A stretch of 64,000 bases of DNA from Candidatus Nitrosotenuis aquarius (lineage in GTDB: Archaea; Thermoproteota; Nitrososphaeria; Nitrososphaerales; Nitrosopumilaceae), in NCBI RefSeq assembly GCF_002787055.1, contig NZ_CP024808.1, positions 1,204,328 to 1,268,327 of the forward strand. The letters are read 5' to 3'. A program made the translations under genes and the position numbers. The notes under the pieces were generated by a model, which was not told where the DNA came from, did not search any database, and worked only from the letters and a program-made list of their open reading frames with translations. This document shows, piece after piece, positions 50,951-60,941 of this stretch. How positions within the stretch are numbered: position 1 is the stretch's first letter; the number at the start of each line of letters is the position of its first letter.

Positions 50951-51499
50951 ATGACAAAGCTGATTGTGTGCCTGACTGGCATGCCTGGCGCAGGAAAATC
51001 CACCATTGCTGCAGGCTTGCAAAAAAAGGGATTTACAAGCATAAACATGGGCGATGCAGTGCGGGCGGAGGCAAAAAGACGCAATCTAGAACCAACCGGC
51101 CAAAACTTGGGCAAACTAATGTTAGAACTAAGAGAAAAAAATGGCCAGGGTGCAGTAGCGGAATTAATCAAGGATCAAATTGTAAATTCTAAATCCGATG
51201 TTGTGGTAATTGACGGTGTTCGATCCAATGCGGAAATCGAAGTGCTCAAAAAACTTGCCACAGTAAAATTATTGGCAATACATGCATCAACTGACACACG
51301 TTACACATTTCTGTCTGCACGACACCGATCCGATGATCCACAAAACAGACAAAGCTTTGATGAGCGAGACAACAGGGAAATCGGTGTTGGAATCTCTGCT
51401 TCTATTGCATTAGCTGATGAGACACTATCCAACAATAATTTCACAGTAGACCAGCTAATCGAGACGGCCCACCAAATCATTTCCAAGTGGCTTGCATGA
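50951..51499 (+). CDS. UPF0200 P-loop kinase-like protein
   Basis: 182 residues. Walker A GMPGAGKST at residues 10-18, then SINMGDAVRAEAKRR, VVIDGVRSNAEIEVL and a lid-like RHRSDDPQNRQSFDERD. Resembles nucleotide or dephospho-CoA kinases; substrate unproven. It overlaps the next start by 4 bp (ATGA). Confidence 0.85.
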   Translation: MTKLIVCLTGMPGAGKSTIAAGLQKKGFTSINMGDAVRAEAKRRNLEPTGQNLGKLMLELREKNGQGAVAELIKDQIVNSKSDVVVIDGVRSNAEIEVLKKLATVKLLAIHASTDTRYTFLSARHRSDDPQNRQSFDERDNREIGVGISASIALADETLSNNNFTVDQLIETAHQIISKWLA

Positions 51500-51885
51500 T
51501 TCCTCTAGTTGACTGCAAAATCGAGGCGGTGTGTTCCATTAATCCATCAGAAGATCCTGCCAAAGTAGAGCAGGCAATATCCAACATCTTGGATAATGTA
51601 GAGATCAAGGCAAGCAAATACTCGCTACAGGCAACATCAAAAGAGCTGGAATCATTCTCAAAAATCCACGAATCCATTACAAATCACAACACCAAGAAGA
51701 TCTATTATCGAATTCTAAACGAAAATCTCGAAGGAAACTCTACCTGGTTTTACCTAAACAAGCAGGCGGCGTTTGCAAATAATGTTGCAGTATGTGAGCA
51801 TGATGACGAATCTCCTTTGGGCCCAATCAAGATTATTCTGTCATCGAAGAATATAGAGCGCGTAATAGAGTGGCTCATCTCTTAG
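51496..51885 (+). CDS. UPF0201/COG1325-like RNA-binding protein
   Basis: 129 residues from ATG 51,496, overlapping the UPF0200 stop. Ferredoxin-like pattern (KIEAVCSINPSEDPAKVEQAISNIL) and a C-terminal GPIKIILSSKNIERVIEWL. The pair UPF0200-UPF0201 is commonly adjacent in archaea; role unknown. Confidence 0.82.
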   Translation: MIPLVDCKIEAVCSINPSEDPAKVEQAISNILDNVEIKASKYSLQATSKELESFSKIHESITNHNTKKIYYRILNENLEGNSTWFYLNKQAAFANNVAVCEHDDESPLGPIKIILSSKNIERVIEWLIS

Positions 51886-51958
51886 TCATCTTTTTTCCCT
51901 AGTTGCTCAGCTGGATTTGTTTTCTGATTTTTTATGACTTTTCCAATATCTATGCCTG

Positions 51959-52762
51959 TTGATAGGAAAATTACTGGCAGTAGGCATAATTTTGGCAGTA
52001 GCCGGAGTCCTAGTCTATTTCCAGCAGGACAATCTAGGCATCAACGTAAATCCCACAATTAATGCCGTAGCAGAGAACATTGACGGACTAAAGGATACTA
52101 CAGTCAAGCGAGTCTCCTATGAAATAGACAAGACATCCGATGTTGTTGGCGACAAAATTGATAATGTCGTGCCAAATGTGGACCAGCTAAACCCGATTAC
52201 AAAAATTGAAGACCAGCTAGTCATTCCGCCAAAAAAAGAAGTATACTCTGGCCAAGTCTATGAAAGAAACGAGAATGAAAAAACATGCAAGGTTTCCGTT
52301 CCTAAAATGGCAAAGACAATCAACGGAGTAAAAGAGCTAACACATACTATAACACTAAAGGACTGCCAATATGAAAAACACAAGCCAGTCCAAGTAACAG
52401 TATTAACTGATCCTATAACTGGTGAGCAGACAGTAACGGTAGAGCCGACTCCGCAAACCAAAATCTTTGAAACATTACAATTAACCACGACAAAAAACGA
52501 TGACAATACAGTATCGATTCACTATGAGGATTCTTCTGGCAAGACACTCAAAGTCACAGTGACACTAAGCAATTCTGAAAAACAATTATTCTCTGGAGAA
52601 TTTTTTGCATCAAAGTTTGATACAAGTGTTGATGACGTCTCTGATACTCCGCATATAATAGAAATGATAGTAGAGCATGCAGAATACGGCACAGTAAACT
52701 CGTCAGTGTACAATCCGCAAGGAAATAATGAAAACACCATTTATGGTGTGTTTAGCCAGTAG
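51959..52762 (+). CDS. Membrane-anchored extracytoplasmic protein
   Basis: 267 residues from TTG 51,959 with a T-rich TTTTTTATGACT box about 27 bp upstream. N-terminal membrane helix (KLLAVGIILAVAGVLVYF) followed by a secreted beta-rich part (KTCKVSV...LKDCQYEK with a likely disulfide). No family recognised. Its 3' end overlaps the Sir2 gene by 11 bp. Confidence 0.65.
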   Translation: MIGKLLAVGIILAVAGVLVYFQQDNLGINVNPTINAVAENIDGLKDTTVKRVSYEIDKTSDVVGDKIDNVVPNVDQLNPITKIEDQLVIPPKKEVYSGQVYERNENEKTCKVSVPKMAKTINGVKELTHTITLKDCQYEKHKPVQVTVLTDPITGEQTVTVEPTPQTKIFETLQLTTTKNDDNTVSIHYEDSSGKTLKVTVTLSNSEKQLFSGEFFASKFDTSVDDVSDTPHIIEMIVEHAEYGTVNSSVYNPQGNNENTIYGVFSQ

Positions 52763-53474
52763 ACACTAACTCTACAAGCTTTGGTAATGCATTTGCAGAA
52801 GTCTCTCTAACTGAAAGATCCATTTCCGATGACATGACTGTTTTTTCCGGATTTACCTCGATTAAGACAGCTCCGTTTTGCTTTGCGTATAGCGGTAAAG
52901 TATTTGCAGGCGATACCACCAAAGACGTGCCTGCAATTATCATCACATCGCAGGTTTGTGCGTGGGAGATAGCCTCATCCCACACATCCTGTGGCAATCC
53001 TTCCCCAAACCAAACAACATCTGGGCGCAAAATGTTGCCGCACTTGCACTTTGGCGGAAGAGAGTCAAATGAAGTTGTGATGTTGTCCTTGAAATCACAA
53101 ACGGTGCATTTTATACGGATTATACTGCCATGCAGTTCCAAAACATGCCTGCTTCCTGATCTTTGGTGGAGACCATCGATGTTTTGCGTCAATACGATTA
53201 CTTCTTTGAATTTTGCAAGCTCAGATATTGCAAAATGTCCTGCATTTGGCTTTGCAGCCAGAATATTTGTCCGTCTTTCCTCATACCATTCCCAGACTAG
53301 CTTTGGGTCTTCATAGAATGCGTCAATTGTTGCAAGCTGCATCGAATCGTATTTTCTCCACAATCCATCTTTTCCCCTAAATGTAGGAATTCCGCTTTCT
53401 TGGGATATGCCGGCACCAGTGACAAAGACTATTTTCTTTGCGTCCTTGATTTGTCTGGATAAAGAATCAAACAT
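52752..53474 (-). CDS. Sir2-family NAD-dependent deacylase
   Basis: 240 residues. GAGISQESGIPTFRG near 20-34, TQNIDGLHQRSG with the catalytic His in LELHGS, zinc Cys pairs CTVC and CKCG, and the NAD-binding IIAGTSLVVSPAN. Removes acyl groups from lysines (Alba in other archaea). Its start overlaps the RNase Z stop by 1 bp. Confidence 0.92.
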   Translation of the reverse strand: MFDSLSRQIKDAKKIVFVTGAGISQESGIPTFRGKDGLWRKYDSMQLATIDAFYEDPKLVWEWYEERRTNILAAKPNAGHFAISELAKFKEVIVLTQNIDGLHQRSGSRHVLELHGSIIRIKCTVCDFKDNITTSFDSLPPKCKCGNILRPDVVWFGEGLPQDVWDEAISHAQTCDVMIIAGTSLVVSPANTLPLYAKQNGAVLIEVNPEKTVMSSEMDLSVRETSANALPKLVELVSTG

Positions 53475-54373
53475 TATCTTATTTCAACTTCGAGCAGGTC
53501 TTTTGCAGCAATCACAGAGCCATGAATTATCTTTGCTTCTTGGACCAGCTCGGACTCATCTTTGTATCTTGCAGAAAAATGAGTCAAGATTAGATTTGCC
53601 ACATTTGCATTTTTTGCCAATGTTGCAGCTTCTTTTGCAGTAGAATGATTAGTCTCTATTGCTTTTTCTTTGAGCTTGTCAGAAAATGTGCAATCAAATG
53701 ATAGATAGTCGCAATTTTTGAAAAACTCCTCTAATAGTTTGGTAGGCCTGGTGTCTCCAGAGATTCCGATTTTCTTGCCAGGCCTTTTTTCTCCAACTAC
53801 TTGTGATGGTGTAAATGTCTTGTCACCAACTTTGATCTCTTTTCCTATCTGCAGGTCATGCCAGAGTGGGCCTTCAGGTATTCCTAGCTTTATTGCCTGG
53901 TCCCTGTCGAATTTGCCAGGCTTGTCTTTTTCCTCAAATAGATACGAGAACGCCAAGACAGAGTGTTCCGCCTTTTGCGCACGCACAAGGTACGTCTTTT
54001 CATCACATATTGTACCGGGGCTTACTGCAGTAATGATAACAGGAAATGACAATCCAAACTGCAAAATTCTAATGTTTTCCCCAATGAATTGTTCAATTCC
54101 GTCTGGGCCGTAGATCTCCACTGGCTCTGTTCTGTGCTGTAATGTCATGGTTTGGAGTAATCCAAGAACACCAATGCAGTGGTCTCCATGCATATGCGTT
54201 ACAAAGATCTTCATTTTCTTGTTCCAGCCAAGGCCCGACTTCAAATACGATACCTGTGCACCTTCTCCTGCATCAAACATCAGAATTTCGCCTTCCCGCT
54301 CAAGGCAGATACATGACAGTCCTCTGTCTTCTGTTGGCTGCGCCGCCGATGTGCCCAAAAATACTAGCTTCAT
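53474..54373 (-). CDS. rnz: Ribonuclease Z (tRNA 3' endonuclease)
   Basis: 299 residues. [16 protein letters not shown] near the N-terminus, zinc motif HMHGDHCIG near 61-69, an exosite-like flexible arm, then GISGDTRPT and HFSARYKD. Cleaves the 3' trailer of pre-tRNAs, after which CCA is added. Overlaps the G10 methyltransferase by 4 bp. Confidence 0.93.
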   Translation of the reverse strand: MKLVFLGTSAAQPTEDRGLSCICLEREGEILMFDAGEGAQVSYLKSGLGWNKKMKIFVTHMHGDHCIGVLGLLQTMTLQHRTEPVEIYGPDGIEQFIGENIRILQFGLSFPVIITAVSPGTICDEKTYLVRAQKAEHSVLAFSYLFEEKDKPGKFDRDQAIKLGIPEGPLWHDLQIGKEIKVGDKTFTPSQVVGEKRPGKKIGISGDTRPTKLLEEFFKNCDYLSFDCTFSDKLKEKAIETNHSTAKEAATLAKNANVANLILTHFSARYKDESELVQEAKIIHGSVIAAKDLLEVEIR

Positions 54374-55311
54374 TTTACCAGAATCATCCTCGTTAGGCTC
54401 TTGTGTCTGTATATCTCATATTTTTTTGTCAGGTTTAGCTTGACTCCGTCGTCCAGGCCTTTCTTGCACATGATGGCAAATTTTGCCTTTTTTGGCATCT
54501 TTGAGATGAATTTTTTCATGATTTTCTTTGGCGGCTCGGAAACCTTGGATGCCGTGCCATATGGCAGATCAGTTACAATTCCATCAAAGCTCAGCTGGTC
54601 CATGTAATCATAATTTTGGTTGTACACCTCGGCAGAAAATCCGTTTTTCTTTAGATTATCCTTTGTTATTTTGCACATTTTCTCATCAAAATCAATTCCA
54701 ATTGACTTGATTCCCATGGACTGCGCCTCAAGCAGAGTGCTGCCAGTTCCGCAAAACGGATCGCAGACTGTTTCATCGTCGTGAATTTTTGCCAGATTTA
54801 TCATTGCTCGGGTGAGCTTCCAGTCCAGCTCATGATGGAATTTTGTGAGCTTTTCAGGTCGCTTTGCAGGCTCAAATTTAGTGGCAAACCCAAAAAAATT
54901 CTCTTCTTCTGTGAAAATCATGTATATCACAACGTCTGGGTCTTCCAGCGATACCTTAGCATTGCAAAAAGTAGAGACCATGCTGCCTAGCGATCTCTCT
55001 ATTTCCGGAATGTCTACTGGTCTATCTGAGAGATTGATTGCCTTGCACATGAATGACTTTGCGCCAAACAAAAGAGAATAATTATTCTCATCAAAGAATA
55101 CATTGGACATTTTGCGCAATAGCTGTCCTGCAGTTTTTACAAATGTGGCGCGTCTTGCAATTTTCTCCCAAGGAGTAACGCTTTGCACCAGAATCAAATT
55201 GGAAATGGTCTTGACTTTGGCAAATCTGTCGTACATTTTTACCAGTGTGACTACCTCGTCTACTGCTAATTCTGGATATTCTTTTGAAACTAGAAAAAAG
55301 CTTTCTGGCAT
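54370..55311 (-). CDS. tRNA (guanine10-N2)-methyltransferase
   Basis: 313 residues. N-terminal THUMP-like half, then a Rossmann methyltransferase with [15 protein letters not shown] (SAM), IGIDFDEKM and the catalytic TDLPYG (D/N-P-P-Y type). Methylates G10 of tRNAs; Trm11/TrmG10 family. Coupled to RNase Z. Confidence 0.88.
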   Translation of the reverse strand: MPESFFLVSKEYPELAVDEVVTLVKMYDRFAKVKTISNLILVQSVTPWEKIARRATFVKTAGQLLRKMSNVFFDENNYSLLFGAKSFMCKAINLSDRPVDIPEIERSLGSMVSTFCNAKVSLEDPDVVIYMIFTEEENFFGFATKFEPAKRPEKLTKFHHELDWKLTRAMINLAKIHDDETVCDPFCGTGSTLLEAQSMGIKSIGIDFDEKMCKITKDNLKKNGFSAEVYNQNYDYMDQLSFDGIVTDLPYGTASKVSEPPKKIMKKFISKMPKKAKFAIMCKKGLDDGVKLNLTKKYEIYRHKSLTRMILVK

Positions 55312-56184
55312 TTAGATTGCCTTTGCAATTACTCCAGAGACGTCAACTATTGACGTGTTGCCAGGAATTGTATTTGCAGATATGATAGCAGAGACGCCAG
55401 ATTTTTTAATTTTCTTTTCAGCATTGTCAATTAGTAACGCATGGGTGCATGCTACATAGACTCGTCCGCACTTTTGCTTTTTTAGAAACTGCGTTGCCTT
55501 GACAATACTTCCACCGGTGCTTATCATGTCATCCACTAGTACGAGGTCTCGCCCCTTTACTCCGTCAAGGTTTGCAGTCATGATCTGGACTTTGCCTGTC
55601 TTTCTGTCGCGCTGTTTTTGCAATGCAATGTAATTGGTTCCATAGAATTTTGCAAATTCCTTTGCCCGCTCTTTGCCACCCAAGTCTGGTGAGACCACAA
55701 GTGGGTTTTTGAGCCTGAGCTTTTTGAGATAGTTAGCTAGTTCTGGTACCGCAGAGACATTTTTGATTGGAATGGTAAAATGCTTGAGCCCAAGCATACT
55801 GTGCATATCAACTACTATAATTTTCGATGCGCCTGCGGCCGAGAGAAGCTTGGCAATAACCGATAACGTGACTATCTCTCCTTGGAGGAATTCTCTATCC
55901 TGTCGTGCGTATCCCATGTATGGTATGGCACAGATTACCTGCCTTGAGAACTGCCTTGCCTTTGAGATAAGTGACAATGTCTGCATCAGGTTGGTGTCAA
56001 CGGGTGGGTATGTCGAATTTACTACAATGATTTTGCCTTTGGGTTTTGCAGAAATTGTAACCTTGCTTTCACCGTCTGGAAAGACTCGCAGCTCAGATGA
56101 AACAAAATTTGCCTTTAGTTTTCTTGCCAGTTTTCTTGCTAGATCTTCAGATGCCTTTCCGCCAATTACTGTAACTGCTGACAA
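55312..56184 (-). CDS. prs: Ribose-phosphate pyrophosphokinase
   Basis: 290 residues. Archaeal-type PRPP synthetase with PYMGYARQDREFLQGE, VVSPDLGGKERA and the PRPP loop LVLVDDMISTGGS. Makes PRPP for nucleotides. Its stop lies directly next to the methyltransferase start. Confidence 0.94.
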   Translation of the reverse strand: MSAVTVIGGKASEDLARKLARKLKANFVSSELRVFPDGESKVTISAKPKGKIIVVNSTYPPVDTNLMQTLSLISKARQFSRQVICAIPYMGYARQDREFLQGEIVTLSVIAKLLSAAGASKIIVVDMHSMLGLKHFTIPIKNVSAVPELANYLKKLRLKNPLVVSPDLGGKERAKEFAKFYGTNYIALQKQRDRKTGKVQIMTANLDGVKGRDLVLVDDMISTGGSIVKATQFLKKQKCGRVYVACTHALLIDNAEKKIKKSGVSAIISANTIPGNTSIVDVSGVIAKAI

Positions 56185-56227
56185 TAAATCAACAATCTAG
56201 GAGGGACTCTTAAGTTTTAGGAGAGAC

Positions 56228-56971
56228 TTATTTTTTTGCTGGAGCAGCTGCAGCTGCCTCTTGTGGCTTTTCTTCTTTCTTTTCTGTCTTTTTGTTGGCA
56301 TATGTCTCAACAAAGTTGATCTTCTCCAGTGTTGGGACAAACTTGAAGGCGTCCATCTGGATAAAGTGCTTGATAATTCTCAGGCTTTCTGCGCCAAAGA
56401 TCTCTTCTGGAATTGTAACATCAAGTGTATTGCCGTTTAGCTTCGATGATATTTTCGAATCCTCCACTGGCAGGTGTCTTTTTAGAATGCCGTTGATCTT
56501 GTCTTCAGGTGTCTCTAGTGCCTTGAGCACGTTGACATCATAGACTACGGTCTTTCCTGCTAGTCGATGGTTGAAGTCAACTTGGACTCTGCCAGAGCCG
56601 ACAAATCTTACGACTCCTGTTTTCTGATCAACTTCAATAGTATCGCCGACGCCGACCTTGTCTGCGTCTTCGCCTAGCTTTCTTAGTGGAATCATGCGGA
56701 CTTTTCCAGAGTCGCGCTCGCCAAAGCCCTTGTCTGGTGTCACATCTACTGTTAGCTTGTCGCCCGCCTTTGCATTTGCTAAGGCATCATCAAGTCCTTT
56801 TAGGACCCAAGACTCGCCTACTGAGACCAGTTTTGGTTGGTACTTGATGTTTTCCTGGAATAGATTGTGCTTTTTTGCCTCATCCGCAATGGTGGTCTCT
56901 ACTACTTCATTAGAGTCCTTTACCTTTGCAGTATAATCAATTAGAATCAATGAGCCTTTAGTGAATGCCAT
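56228..56971 (-). CDS. FKBP-type peptidyl-prolyl isomerase (long archaeal type)
   Basis: 247 residues. FKBP core with GSLILIDYTAKVKDSNEVVETT, ESWVLKGLDDALANAKAGDKL, an inserted IF domain (VQVDFNHRLAGKTVVYDV) and a ~100-residue C-terminal extension ending in a Lys/Ala-rich tail (EEKPQEAAAAAPAKK). Assists folding in the cytoplasm. Confidence 0.92.
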   Translation of the reverse strand: MAFTKGSLILIDYTAKVKDSNEVVETTIADEAKKHNLFQENIKYQPKLVSVGESWVLKGLDDALANAKAGDKLTVDVTPDKGFGERDSGKVRMIPLRKLGEDADKVGVGDTIEVDQKTGVVRFVGSGRVQVDFNHRLAGKTVVYDVNVLKALETPEDKINGILKRHLPVEDSKISSKLNGNTLDVTIPEEIFGAESLRIIKHFIQMDAFKFVPTLEKINFVETYANKKTEKKEEKPQEAAAAAPAKK

Positions 56972-56997
56972 GCGATCGCTCCTCGAATTTCCTAATA

Positions 56998-58143
56998 TTA
57001 AAGCTGCTTGAGTTTGTCTTCGGCAACTTTGAGGGCTTCCATCTGTTTGGTCTTGTAGCCCATCATTTCTAGTGTGGAGCCGATTGAAGAAATTGTTCGC
57101 ATGACGTGGTATTTTTGGACCTCGCCCATGCAGCCAACTCGGAATACTTTGCCCTTTAGGTTTCCAAATCCACCTGCAACTAGAACTCGGAATTTGTCTG
57201 CAAGTGTGTTTCTAAAGGTCTTGTCCTCTAGTCCTTGTAGGTAGTTTAGTGCGACCACAACTGTTGATCTTGCGTCTTCTTTTGCAAATGGAGTCAGGCC
57301 AAGCTCGGATAATCCAGAATAGAGTGCTTGTGAGCATACTCGGTGTCTTCTGATTCTGTTGTCTAGGCCTTCTTCTAGTATGACGTTCATTGCCTCTCTG
57401 TATGCATATAGCAACGGGAGGGCTGGCGTGAATGGAGTGTGTTTTGCCTCTTCGTAATAGTGGAAATATCTTGATAAATTAAAGTACATTGTCTTTGGCG
57501 GATTTGCGTTCATGTATTTTTTGGCCCGCTCGTTTACCACAATTGGTGAGATTCCCGGCGGTGCCGCAAATGCCTTTTGTGCTCCAGTCATTGCAACGTC
57601 GATTCCCCACTTGTCCATTTCTAGGTCTTCGCCGCCGACAATGGAAACGCCGTCTACTACATAGAACGCGTCGTTTCTTGCTGTAAGATCCTTGATTTTA
57701 TCCAAATATTTTATCATGGTTCCAGTTGAAGTCTCATTCCATACGCAATAGAACGCCTTGACGTCCTTGTTGTTATCAAATGCTTCCTTTACTTGATCAA
57801 ATGTTACGTTTGTTCCAGGGGTGCTTTCCAGTTTTATGACTTTGGCGCCGGCCCATTCCAGCATTTGCGCCAGTCTTCCGGAGAACTCTCCGTTTGTTGG
57901 GATGATTACCTTGTCCCCAGGCTTTACAATATTGATAACGCTTGCTTCAACAGCTCCTGTTCCGGATGCTGAAAGCAAGACTGCCTCGCCGCTACTCTTG
58001 AAAACTTTTTGAGTTTTTTCTACGGCGTCTTGGTATAATTCTACAAAATCGTCACTTCTATGGTTAATCATTGGCGTGATCATTGCGCGCATTACTCGCT
58101 CTGGTACGTTTGTTGGACCAGGCAACATGACTAGATATTCCAT
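56998..58143 (-). CDS. Class V aminotransferase (alanine/serine-glyoxylate type)
   Basis: 381 residues. MLPGPTNVPERV N-terminus, LLSASGTGAVEAS, IIPTNGEFSGRL, VDGVSIVGGEDL, and the PLP Lys in MTGAQKAFAAPPG. Transaminates glyoxylate or pyruvate with serine or alanine. The substrate cannot be fixed from sequence. Sequence after the start is close to nadM. Confidence 0.9.
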   Translation of the reverse strand: MEYLVMLPGPTNVPERVMRAMITPMINHRSDDFVELYQDAVEKTQKVFKSSGEAVLLSASGTGAVEASVINIVKPGDKVIIPTNGEFSGRLAQMLEWAGAKVIKLESTPGTNVTFDQVKEAFDNNKDVKAFYCVWNETSTGTMIKYLDKIKDLTARNDAFYVVDGVSIVGGEDLEMDKWGIDVAMTGAQKAFAAPPGISPIVVNERAKKYMNANPPKTMYFNLSRYFHYYEEAKHTPFTPALPLLYAYREAMNVILEEGLDNRIRRHRVCSQALYSGLSELGLTPFAKEDARSTVVVALNYLQGLEDKTFRNTLADKFRVLVAGGFGNLKGKVFRVGCMGEVQKYHVMRTISSIGSTLEMMGYKTKQMEALKVAEDKLKQL

Positions 58144-58179
58144 AAGCAGTTTGACCTGTTTTGCGGGCTTTATTTAAAA

Positions 58180-58674
58180 CTAAAGTTTGGCCAGGCGATC
58201 TTGTGCATTAATTTTCAGCAAAACCTTTGCGGTTCCTTGCGGCACAAACTCGGCCCAGCTTTGTCCTGTTGCTATTTTTTGCCTAATGTCAGTTCCGGAC
58301 AGGATCTCTCTTTGCTTTAGTGGAACTGATATCACTTTGATTCCGCGCTTTTTGTACAATTCGTGCGTAAAATCATCGTTTGAAAACACCACATCATATT
58401 TTGGAATTATGCTATCAACATGATAAGTCCACTTGGCATGATCGTTTACGTCTGGCACAAAATAGATCTTGCATTTCTGCAAATCAGATTTTTCCACGGA
58501 TGACTCTATCATTTCTTTTCGCTCTTCTGCTGAAAATGGATTTCTTTTTTCATTGAATCGATTAGAGCTGCCAATTCCTATTGCCAAATTGTCCACTTGG
58601 GTCAGTGCAAATTTTACTGCGGCTAAATGCCCCAAATGAAAAGGCTGGAATCTGCCTATGAGAAGACCATCCAT
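58180..58674 (-). CDS. nadM: Nicotinamide-nucleotide adenylyltransferase
   Basis: 164 residues from ATG 58,674 (MDGLLIGRFQPFHLGH), which puts the family N-terminal motif at the start; the open frame runs on to 58,773 into the divergent rtcA. GRFQPFHLGH is the nucleotidyl-transferase HxGH site, then RNPFSAEERKEMI and SGTDIRQKIA. Makes NAD from NMN and ATP. Confidence 0.94.
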   Translation of the reverse strand: MDGLLIGRFQPFHLGHLAAVKFALTQVDNLAIGIGSSNRFNEKRNPFSAEERKEMIESSVEKSDLQKCKIYFVPDVNDHAKWTYHVDSIIPKYDVVFSNDDFTHELYKKRGIKVISVPLKQREILSGTDIRQKIATGQSWAEFVPQGTAKVLLKINAQDRLAKL

Positions 58675-58710
58675 GATTTTTTTCCTTGCACTTGATTTAA
58701 AAACTAAACA

Positions 58711-59748
58711 ATGAAACCAGAACAAATGGAAGCACTGCGAATCGACGGCTCGCACGGCGAAGGCGGAGGACAAATCTTGCGCTCCGCACTAACGCTTTCT
58801 GCCATAACGCAAAAGCCAATCAAAATAGAAAACATTCGTCACAATCGCAAGATACCAGGCCTCAGACCATCACATCTATCCACGATCAAGATTCTCGGCA
58901 AAATTTGTAACGCAAAAATTGACGGACTGTCAGTAGGATCTACCAGTATAACATTTTCGCCAGGACAGATCCAAGACATAAAACTGCAGGAAAATGTAGG
59001 AACAGCTGGCAGCATTTCATTGATTTTGCAGGCAATAATTCCGGCTGTGGCACTTGCAGGAAAAAAACTGGAATTGTCAATTTCTGGAGGAACAGATGTT
59101 CCGTGGAGTCCCACATCAAATTACACGAAGTTTGTTCTAGGCGAAGCATTTTTGCGCCTTGGCATAAAATTTGAAATGAATATCAAAAAACGCGGCTATT
59201 ACCCAAAGGGGGGAGGCCAAATAGACCTCACAGTTTTTCCATGTCGGAAGCTAATTCCAATACATCTCTCAAAGAGAACCACAAAGAACGTAAAAATTCT
59301 CTGCTCTTTTTCTGGGTTAAACCAAAATGAAATATCAAATTCAATTGCATCTGCAAAGGATGTTTTACAAAAGCAAGGATTCTCCACACAATCACAAATC
59401 ACAGAAGACCGAGCGCTAAATCCCGGAGCATCCTTTCTGATGTATAGTCATGATTCTGATTCAATTAATGGTGCAGACGAGCTGTTTGATCCCAAGGAAG
59501 AGTTTGGCAAAAATTCCACATCTGCATTTGTATCGTCGAATTTTGGTGCAGATACAAATCTGTCTGATATGCTAGTAACGCCTCTTGCTCTTATCCGAGA
59601 AATGTCGATTTTTACTGTACAGCAAATCTCAACACACTTGGAGACAAATCTCTACATCACATCAAAGATTACTGGCTGCAAGTACGGCGTAGGCAAAATC
59701 AACAGTGGCTATGAAATACGAATAACAGGCTTAGAGACCAGCATCTAG
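58711..59748 (+). CDS. rtcA: RNA 3'-terminal phosphate cyclase
   Basis: 345 residues from ATG 58,711 (ATG 58,726 is alternative). IDGSHGEGGGQILRSALTLSAITQKP at the N-terminus, GLRPSHLSTIKIL, GGTDVPWSPTSNYTKFV and KRGYYPKGGGQI match RtcA. Converts RNA 3'-phosphate to 2',3'-cyclic phosphate. The window also holds ThpR, which opens such ends. Confidence 0.94.
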   Translation: MKPEQMEALRIDGSHGEGGGQILRSALTLSAITQKPIKIENIRHNRKIPGLRPSHLSTIKILGKICNAKIDGLSVGSTSITFSPGQIQDIKLQENVGTAGSISLILQAIIPAVALAGKKLELSISGGTDVPWSPTSNYTKFVLGEAFLRLGIKFEMNIKKRGYYPKGGGQIDLTVFPCRKLIPIHLSKRTTKNVKILCSFSGLNQNEISNSIASAKDVLQKQGFSTQSQITEDRALNPGASFLMYSHDSDSINGADELFDPKEEFGKNSTSAFVSSNFGADTNLSDMLVTPLALIREMSIFTVQQISTHLETNLYITSKITGCKYGVGKINSGYEIRITGLETSI

Positions 59749-60225
59749 TATTGCGGCAAATAACAACACCAAAACGGACAGAACAACGGTTACTTCGCCT
59801 ACAATTATGATCTTTTTGCGCAGCTTGGTTATCTGTTCCTGGCTAAGCTGGCCCTGCATTATCTTGTCTTCTACTTCTTTTCTGATTATTCTCACATGTA
59901 ATGCAAATGAACCCAAAAGGGCAGCTACTAAAAACATCTTGATTATCAGCATCATCCCATAGCTGGATGTAAACAAAAATTCAGGCCTATTCAGAATCTG
60001 GTGGGAGTTCCACACGCCAGTTGCAATCAAAATCAATAGGGCAGGTATTGCAATTTTGTTAAATCGTCTACCAACTTTGATCATTATCTGTAGTCGTTCT
60101 TGCATTGTTGGCACCATCGACTTGAGAATCGGAGCAAAAACTATGGCAATGAATAATGAGCCGCCAACCCAGATCGCCGAACAAATCAAGTGAATCCACG
60201 TGATGATTGCCTGCTCTAGTGCCAA
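59731..60225 (-). CDS. CopD-like integral membrane protein
   Basis: 164 residues, four membrane helices, with ITWIHLICSAIWVGGSLF at the first and KMFLVAALLGSFALHVR at the third; His residues in these helices resemble CopD/PCuAC-type copper proteins. Function likely copper- or heme-related but not shown. Overlaps rtcA by 18 bp, convergently. Confidence 0.75.
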   Translation of the reverse strand: MALEQAIITWIHLICSAIWVGGSLFIAIVFAPILKSMVPTMQERLQIMIKVGRRFNKIAIPALLILIATGVWNSHQILNRPEFLFTSSYGMMLIIKMFLVAALLGSFALHVRIIRKEVEDKIMQGQLSQEQITKLRKKIIIVGEVTVVLSVLVLLFAAILDAGL

Positions 60226-60302
60226 TGAACTCTTGCGCTTGCTTTCAAATATTATCTAAGTGAAACCAACATTTTTTAGTTCAGATAATTTGGTACCATT
60301 CG

Positions 60303-60797
60303 TTGGCGCTTCAAAGCAAAATGATTCTGTATGTAGCAATAGGCGGCCTACTTGCAATGCTTGGCGGTATCACTTGGTATGCAAGTCTTGACAATCCCAA
60401 ACTAGCTCAGGTCGAAATAGACATGGGCACAGTCAAACTAGTAAGTGAGAATACCATAGAGGGTAAAGCAAGACTTGACGTGGGATTTGTAATAAAGAAC
60501 CCAAGCGACAAGACATTTACCATATCTAGAATCGACTATGAATTATTTGCAAATGGCGTCTCAATTGGCAAAAGCCAGTATTCCACAGAAGACGTTGCAA
60601 TGCCTGGACGCGCAGCATTCTATCCAAATGCCGAAATCGAGCTTCCAAGCCCATTTACTCTTACTAAAACAACAGAGAACGCAGACGCATACACTGCTAT
60701 AACATCAAAAAGTCCAGTCGTGTATTCAGCCAAAGGCCTAGTCGTAGTAGAATCTGCTTGGAGCCTAGTCGAAAAAGAATTCAACGTTTCTCAATAA
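60303..60797 (+). CDS. LEA14/WHy-like membrane-anchored protein
   Basis: 164 residues from TTG 60,303 (TTTTTTAG box ~27 bp upstream; ATG 60,321 is alternative). N-terminal membrane helix (MILYVAIGGLLAMLGGITWY), then a WHy-type fold (LDVGFVIKNPSDKTFTISRIDYELFANG). In other organisms LEA14 proteins bind or protect membranes under stress. Confidence 0.72.
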   Translation: MALQSKMILYVAIGGLLAMLGGITWYASLDNPKLAQVEIDMGTVKLVSENTIEGKARLDVGFVIKNPSDKTFTISRIDYELFANGVSIGKSQYSTEDVAMPGRAAFYPNAEIELPSPFTLTKTTENADAYTAITSKSPVVYSAKGLVVVESAWSLVEKEFNVSQ

Positions 60798-60809
60798 TTT
60801 TGTAAAAGG

Positions 60810-60883
60810 TGGGCCGAGAGAGATTCGAACTCTCGATCACCGCCGTGTCGAGGCGGTATCCTAACCAACTAGACTACCGGCCC
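60810..60883 (-). tRNA. tRNA-Val (GAC)
   Basis: Read on the minus strand: acceptor GGGCCGG/TCGGCCC with discriminator A, anticodon stem CCGCC/GGCGG and loop TCGACAC (anticodon GAC), T stem GAGAG/CTCTC with TTCGAAT. The loop has C at position 33 where U is normal. No intron. Confidence 0.85.
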
Positions 60884-60941
60884 AATAAAGTACAGGCCAT
60901 GAGCTCTACATTATTAACCTTTAAGCGGCATCAACAGATTC

